This document shows positions 60,511 through 64,000 of a stretch of DNA of 64,000 nt, piece after piece. Both the position numbers and the translations under genes were made by a program. This DNA comes from Ketogulonicigenium robustum (lineage in GTDB: Bacteria; Pseudomonadota; Alphaproteobacteria; Rhodobacterales; Rhodobacteraceae): assembly GCF_002117445.1 (NCBI RefSeq), contig NZ_CP019937.1:497501-561500 (forward strand), read 5' to 3'. How positions within the stretch are numbered: the first letter of the stretch is position 1; the number at the start of each line of letters is the position of its first letter. Under the pieces are notes generated by a model. That model saw only the letters and a list, made by a program, of their open reading frames with translations, had not been told where the DNA came from and did no database searches.

Positions 60511-62153
60511 CAGACCAGACGCGAGTTTTCCAGCGCGGCTTTAATAAAGCCGGAAAACAGCGGGTGCGGGGCGAAGGGTTTCGACTTCAGTTCAGGGTGG
60601 TATTGCACGCCGATGAACCACGGGTGGTCTTTCCATTCCACCGTTTCGGGCAGGCGGCCGTCGGGCGACATTCCTGCAAAGTCCAGACCGCAGGCTTCCA
60701 GTTGGTCCTTGTAACGGGTGTCAACTTCGTAGCGGTGGCGGTGGCGTTCCTCGATCTCGGTCGTGCCGTAGATTTCGGCGATCTTCGACCCAGCCTTCAG
60801 CGTGGCGTTATAGGCGCCAAGGCGCATGGTGCCGCCCTTGTCGTCGTTACGCTTACGCTCGATCACGTGGTTGCCTTGGATCCACTCTTTCAAGTGGTAG
60901 ACGACAGGCTCGAAGCGCTGGCTGCCGGCCTCGTCGTCGAATTCCTCGGAACCGGCGCTGTTGATGCCGGCGACGTTGCGGGCGCCTTCAATGACGGCCA
61001 TCTGCATGCCAAGGCAGATGCCAAGGTAGGGCACCTTGTGCTCGCGCGCGAATTGGGCGGCGCGGATCTTACCTTCGGTGCCGCGTTCGCCAAAGCCACC
61101 GGGCACCAGAATTGCGTCATAGGCATCCAAGGTCTTGGCAGGGTTGTCGTTTTCCAGCAGCTCGGCGTCGACCCAGTTGATGCGGACCTTGGTCCGGTTG
61201 GCCATGCCGCCGTGGGTCAAAGCCTCGGAAATCGACTTATAGGCGTCTTCCAGGCGGGTGTATTTGCCGACGATGGCAATGTTCACTTCGCCCTCGGGGT
61301 TGGTCATGCGGTCCATCACGTCTTCCCAAACCGCCATGTTGGGCTTGGGCGCGGGTTCGATGCCGAATGCCGACAGAACAGCGTCATCAAGGCCCGCAGC
61401 GTGATAGGCCAGCGGGGCTTCGTAAATCGACTTCAGGTCATAGGCGGGGATCACGGCGTCCTTGCGGACGTTGCAGAACAGGGCGATCTTCTCGCGCTCT
61501 TTTTCCGGGATCGGCTGTTCGCTGCGGCAGACCAGCACGTCGGGCGCAAGGCCGATGGACTGCAGTTCCTTGACCGAGTGCTGCGTCGGCTTCGTCTTCA
61601 ATTCGCCCGAAGCGGCCAGATAGGGCAGCAGGGTCAGGTGCATCAGAATGCATTCGCCGCGCGGGCGTTCGTGAATGAACTGGCGGATCGCCTCGAAGAA
61701 GGGCAGGCCCTCGATGTCGCCGACAGTCCCGCCGATCTCGCACAGCATGAAGTCGACCTCGTCATCGCCGATCGAGAGGAAGTCTTTGATTTCATTCGTC
61801 ACGTGCGGCACGACCTGAATGGTCTTGCCCAAGTAATCGCCGCGACGCTCTTTCTCGAGCACGTTGGAATAGATACGCCCCGAGGAGATCGAATCGGTCG
61901 TGCGCGCGGCAACACCGGTGAAGCGTTCGTAATGCCCCAGATCAAGGTCGGTCTCGGCGCCATCGTCGGTGACAAACACTTCACCGTGTTCAAAGGGCGA
62001 CATCGTGCCGGGGTCGACGTTCAGATAGGGGTCAAGCTTGCGCAGGCGCACCGAAAAGCCGCGGGCCTGCAGCAGTGCACCCAGCGCCGCCGAGGCAAGC
62101 CCCTTGCCCAGCGAGGAGACCACACCGCCCGTAATGAAAATATAGCGCGCCAT
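60510..62153 (-). CDS. pyrG: CTP synthase
   Basis: Converts UTP to CTP with glutamine. The 547-residue protein has the synthase domain ([17 protein letters not shown]-loop, then [21 protein letters not shown]) and the class I GATase domain from about 290 ([16 protein letters not shown] with the nucleophile Cys, [12 protein letters not shown]). The start at 62153 is fixed by [14 protein letters not shown]. It is followed by rlmJ and preceded by secG. Confidence 0.97.
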   Translation of the reverse strand: MARYIFITGGVVSSLGKGLASAALGALLQARGFSVRLRKLDPYLNVDPGTMSPFEHGEVFVTDDGAETDLDLGHYERFTGVAARTTDSISSGRIYSNVLEKERRGDYLGKTIQVVPHVTNEIKDFLSIGDDEVDFMLCEIGGTVGDIEGLPFFEAIRQFIHERPRGECILMHLTLLPYLAASGELKTKPTQHSVKELQSIGLAPDVLVCRSEQPIPEKEREKIALFCNVRKDAVIPAYDLKSIYEAPLAYHAAGLDDAVLSAFGIEPAPKPNMAVWEDVMDRMTNPEGEVNIAIVGKYTRLEDAYKSISEALTHGGMANRTKVRINWVDAELLENDNPAKTLDAYDAILVPGGFGERGTEGKIRAAQFAREHKVPYLGICLGMQMAVIEGARNVAGINSAGSEEFDDEAGSQRFEPVVYHLKEWIQGNHVIERKRNDDKGGTMRLGAYNATLKAGSKIAEIYGTTEIEERHRHRYEVDTRYKDQLEACGLDFAGMSPDGRLPETVEWKDHPWFIGVQYHPELKSKPFAPHPLFSGFIKAALENSRLV

Positions 62154-62335
62154 CTGTGGAAGCCCCCGTGTTTGCCAGATCATAGTGCATAGAATCATTC
62201 GGCCAGCGCACCGAAATGCGCTTACCACGGGATTTAACTATAGCCGAAATTGGCCGGCTTTTGCAACCCGCTGACCGCAAAATAATGTAGGAAGCGGCAA
62301 GACCGCTTCCATAAGTTGTGGATGGATGTGACGGC

Positions 62336-62704
62336 TTAGTTGCCGCTGGGCAGCAGCGAATCTGCCTCGGGCGAAGTTGCCGAGGGGGGCAGAAGGCTGG
62401 GCGCGCCCGTCGACTGCGATGCGCCGGGCGGCAGCAGCGAGTCGAGGTTGTCCATCAGCGAGCTGCCCGAGTTGCCCGAAGCGGCCAGAACGGTCAAAAC
62501 CAGCGAGGTAACGATGAAGCCGCCTGCCAGCCACCATGTAGCCTTTGCCAGTGCGGTTGCAGCCGAACGACCGGTGGTCGGCATGGCGTTACCGCCGCCG
62601 CTGCTACCCAGGCCGATGCCGCCGCCTTCGGAACGCTGCAGCAGAACCACGCCGATCAGTGCCAAAGCCAAGATCAGGTGAACGATGGTAACGACTGTTT
62701 CCAT
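62336..62704 (-). CDS. secG: Preprotein translocase subunit SecG
   Basis: A 122-residue SecG with two helices (residues about 3-23 and 55-75), the first loop holding LLQRSEGGGIGLGSSGG. The C-terminal 45 residues are a Ser/Pro-rich tail (SLLPPGASQSTGAPSLLPPSA), common in alphaproteobacterial SecG. It is the upstream neighbour of pyrG, 182 bases away. Confidence 0.93.
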   Translation of the reverse strand: METVVTIVHLILALALIGVVLLQRSEGGGIGLGSSGGGNAMPTTGRSAATALAKATWWLAGGFIVTSLVLTVLAASGNSGSSLMDNLDSLLPPGASQSTGAPSLLPPSATSPEADSLLPSGN

Positions 62705-62915
62705 TGGATGGTGGTCCTACTTCTGCGATGCGGGCCTGTCTAATGGCAACCGCTCCGCGCTGCAACCCCCGTCGGGCGCTAGAACCGGCATTGATGGCTG
62801 TGGTTCGTGCCTTTACCTTAGGCCAATTCGCCCCGAAAGGTAAAAAGAGGTTTCCCCTTGGCCGGTCAATGGCTATAGGGTGCGCGGTATTTTTGCCGGA
62901 CGAGGAGTTCAGGGC

Positions 62916-64000
62916 ATGGCAAACGTGGTCGTCGTCGGCGCCCAATGGGGCGATGAAGGCAAGGGAAAGATCGTTGACTGGCTGTCAGAGCGGGCAGATG
63001 TCATCGCGCGCTTTCAGGGCGGGCACAATGCTGGCCATACGCTGGTTATCGGTGGGCAGGTCTACAAGCTAAGCTTGCTGCCCTCGGGCATCGTGCGCGG
63101 CGGCAAGCTGAGCGTGATCGGCAACGGCGTGGTTCTGGACCCGTGGCACCTGCAAAACGAAATTGCAAAGCTGCAGGGCCAGGGCGTCGAGATCACGCCC
63201 GAGAACTTGATGATCGCCGAGAACACATCGCTGATTCTGCCGCTGCATGGCGAGCTGGACCGTGCCCGCGAAGGTGCTGTCGGTGTCGCCAAGATCGGCA
63301 CCACCGGTCGCGGCATCGGGCCTGCATATGAAGATAAAGTCGGCCGCCGCGCGATCCGCGTTGCCGATCTGGCCGACAAGGCCACGCTGGAAACCCGTAT
63401 CGACCGCCTGCTGGCCCACCATGATGCGCTGCGCAAAGGGTTGGGGCTGGAGCCTGTCGACCGTGTCGCGCTGCTGGCGCAACTGCTCGAAATCGCGCCG
63501 ACCGTTCTGCCTTTTGCCGCCCCCGTGTGGAAAGTGCTGAACGACGCCCGCCGCAGCGGCAAGCGTATCTTGTTCGAAGGCGCCCAAGGCGCGCTGCTGG
63601 ACGTCGATTTCGGCACCTACCCGTTTGTGACCTCGTCGAACACTTTGGCGGGTCAGGCGGCGACGGGCGTCGGCCTTGGCCCGACCGCGATCGATTTCGT
63701 GCTGGGCATCGTCAAAGCCTACACCACCCGCGTCGGCGAAGGCCCGTTCCCGGCCGAGCTGGAGGACGAAGACGGCCAGCGTTTGGGCGAGCGGGGCCAT
63801 GAATTCGGCACCGTCACCGGCCGCAAGCGCCGTTGCGGTTGGTTCGATGCGGTGCTGGTGCGCCAAACCTGCGCGACCTCGGGCGTGTCGGGTATCTCGC
63901 TGACCAAGCTGGACGTGCTGGACGGTTTCAAGACGCTGAAGATTTGCGTTGGTTATGAACTGGACGGCGAAGTGATCGACTATCTGCCGACCGCTGCCGA
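62916..64000 (+). CDS. purA: Adenylosuccinate synthetase, 5' part
   Basis: First committed step from IMP to AMP. The first 361 residues are visible: [16 protein letters not shown] (P-loop with catalytic Asp13), [11 protein letters not shown] with the catalytic His, [36 protein letters not shown] and [10 protein letters not shown]. The gene runs past the end of the window, by roughly 70 codons from usual family length. The start is the ATG at 62916 with GAGG upstream. Confidence 0.97.
   Translation, partial: MANVVVVGAQWGDEGKGKIVDWLSERADVIARFQGGHNAGHTLVIGGQVYKLSLLPSGIVRGGKLSVIGNGVVLDPWHLQNEIAKLQGQGVEITPENLMIAENTSLILPLHGELDRAREGAVGVAKIGTTGRGIGPAYEDKVGRRAIRVADLADKATLETRIDRLLAHHDALRKGLGLEPVDRVALLAQLLEIAPTVLPFAAPVWKVLNDARRSGKRILFEGAQGALLDVDFGTYPFVTSSNTLAGQAATGVGLGPTAIDFVLGIVKAYTTRVGEGPFPAELEDEDGQRLGERGHEFGTVTGRKRRCGWFDAVLVRQTCATSGVSGISLTKLDVLDGFKTLKICVGYELDGEVIDYLPTAA

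Overview
The window reads as a chromosomal segment of an alphaproteobacterium of the order Rhodobacterales; I cannot fix the genus. This rests on high GC, an rRNA operon tail with initiator tRNA after 5S, the gene order rpsA-ihfB-lapA-trpF-trpB, a metK leader matching the SAM/SAH riboswitch motif known from Rhodobacterales, and long C-terminal tails on Pth and SecG. No prophage, CRISPR array or intact insertion sequence is visible. Most of the window is housekeeping and transport DNA with densely packed genes.

Layout. 1-2.7 kb: 3' part of a 23S rRNA gene, 5S rRNA and tRNA-fMet. 2.9-6.3 kb: a graveyard. A truncated GntR/UTRA regulator, an IS3-family transposase tail, and pseudogenes for an amino-acid ABC transporter (permease, binding protein, ATPase), an Asp/hydantoin-type racemase and an N-carbamoyl-D-amino-acid hydrolase mark a lost hydantoin / N-carbamoyl amino acid pathway. 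6.6-9.8 kb: a small membrane protein, two unassigned secreted proteins and NagB; then tRNA-Ser(UGA). 10.0-14.7 kb: a three-gene operon (UDP-sulfoquinovose-synthase-like enzyme, BcsB-like periplasmic protein, processive membrane GT2) that looks like a small polysaccharide synthase of unknown product. 15.3-18.2 kb: Fsr-like efflux pump and RmuC. 18.2-22.8 kb: vitamin B12 uptake operon btuB-btuF-btuC-btuD behind a cobalamin riboswitch. 22.8-36 kb: carB, rpsA, ihfB, lapA, trpF, trpB, pth, rplY, lldD, trpA, a GNAT gene and anmK.

34.8-43.8 kb: a reverse-strand run of D-lactate dehydrogenase, a complete oligopeptide-type ABC importer, a serine hydrolase and AnmK. Together these suggest import and recycling of peptidoglycan fragments, with Dld handling the D-lactate released from MurNAc. 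43.9-51.6 kb: an unassigned conserved protein, then miaB, phoH, ybeY, corC, lnt and metK. 51.6-59.6 kb: an eight-gene reverse-strand operon with a polar-amino-acid ABC importer, two glutamine-synthetase-like ligases, a class I glutamine amidotransferase and a PuuB-like FAD oxidase: a gamma-glutamylation route for amine catabolism. 59.7-64 kb: rlmJ, pyrG, secG and the start of purA, which runs off the window.

The most novel candidate is the sulfoquinovose-synthase-like / BcsB-like / GT2 operon. The linked Dld-importer-hydrolase-AnmK set and the decayed hydantoin locus are the next most interesting.
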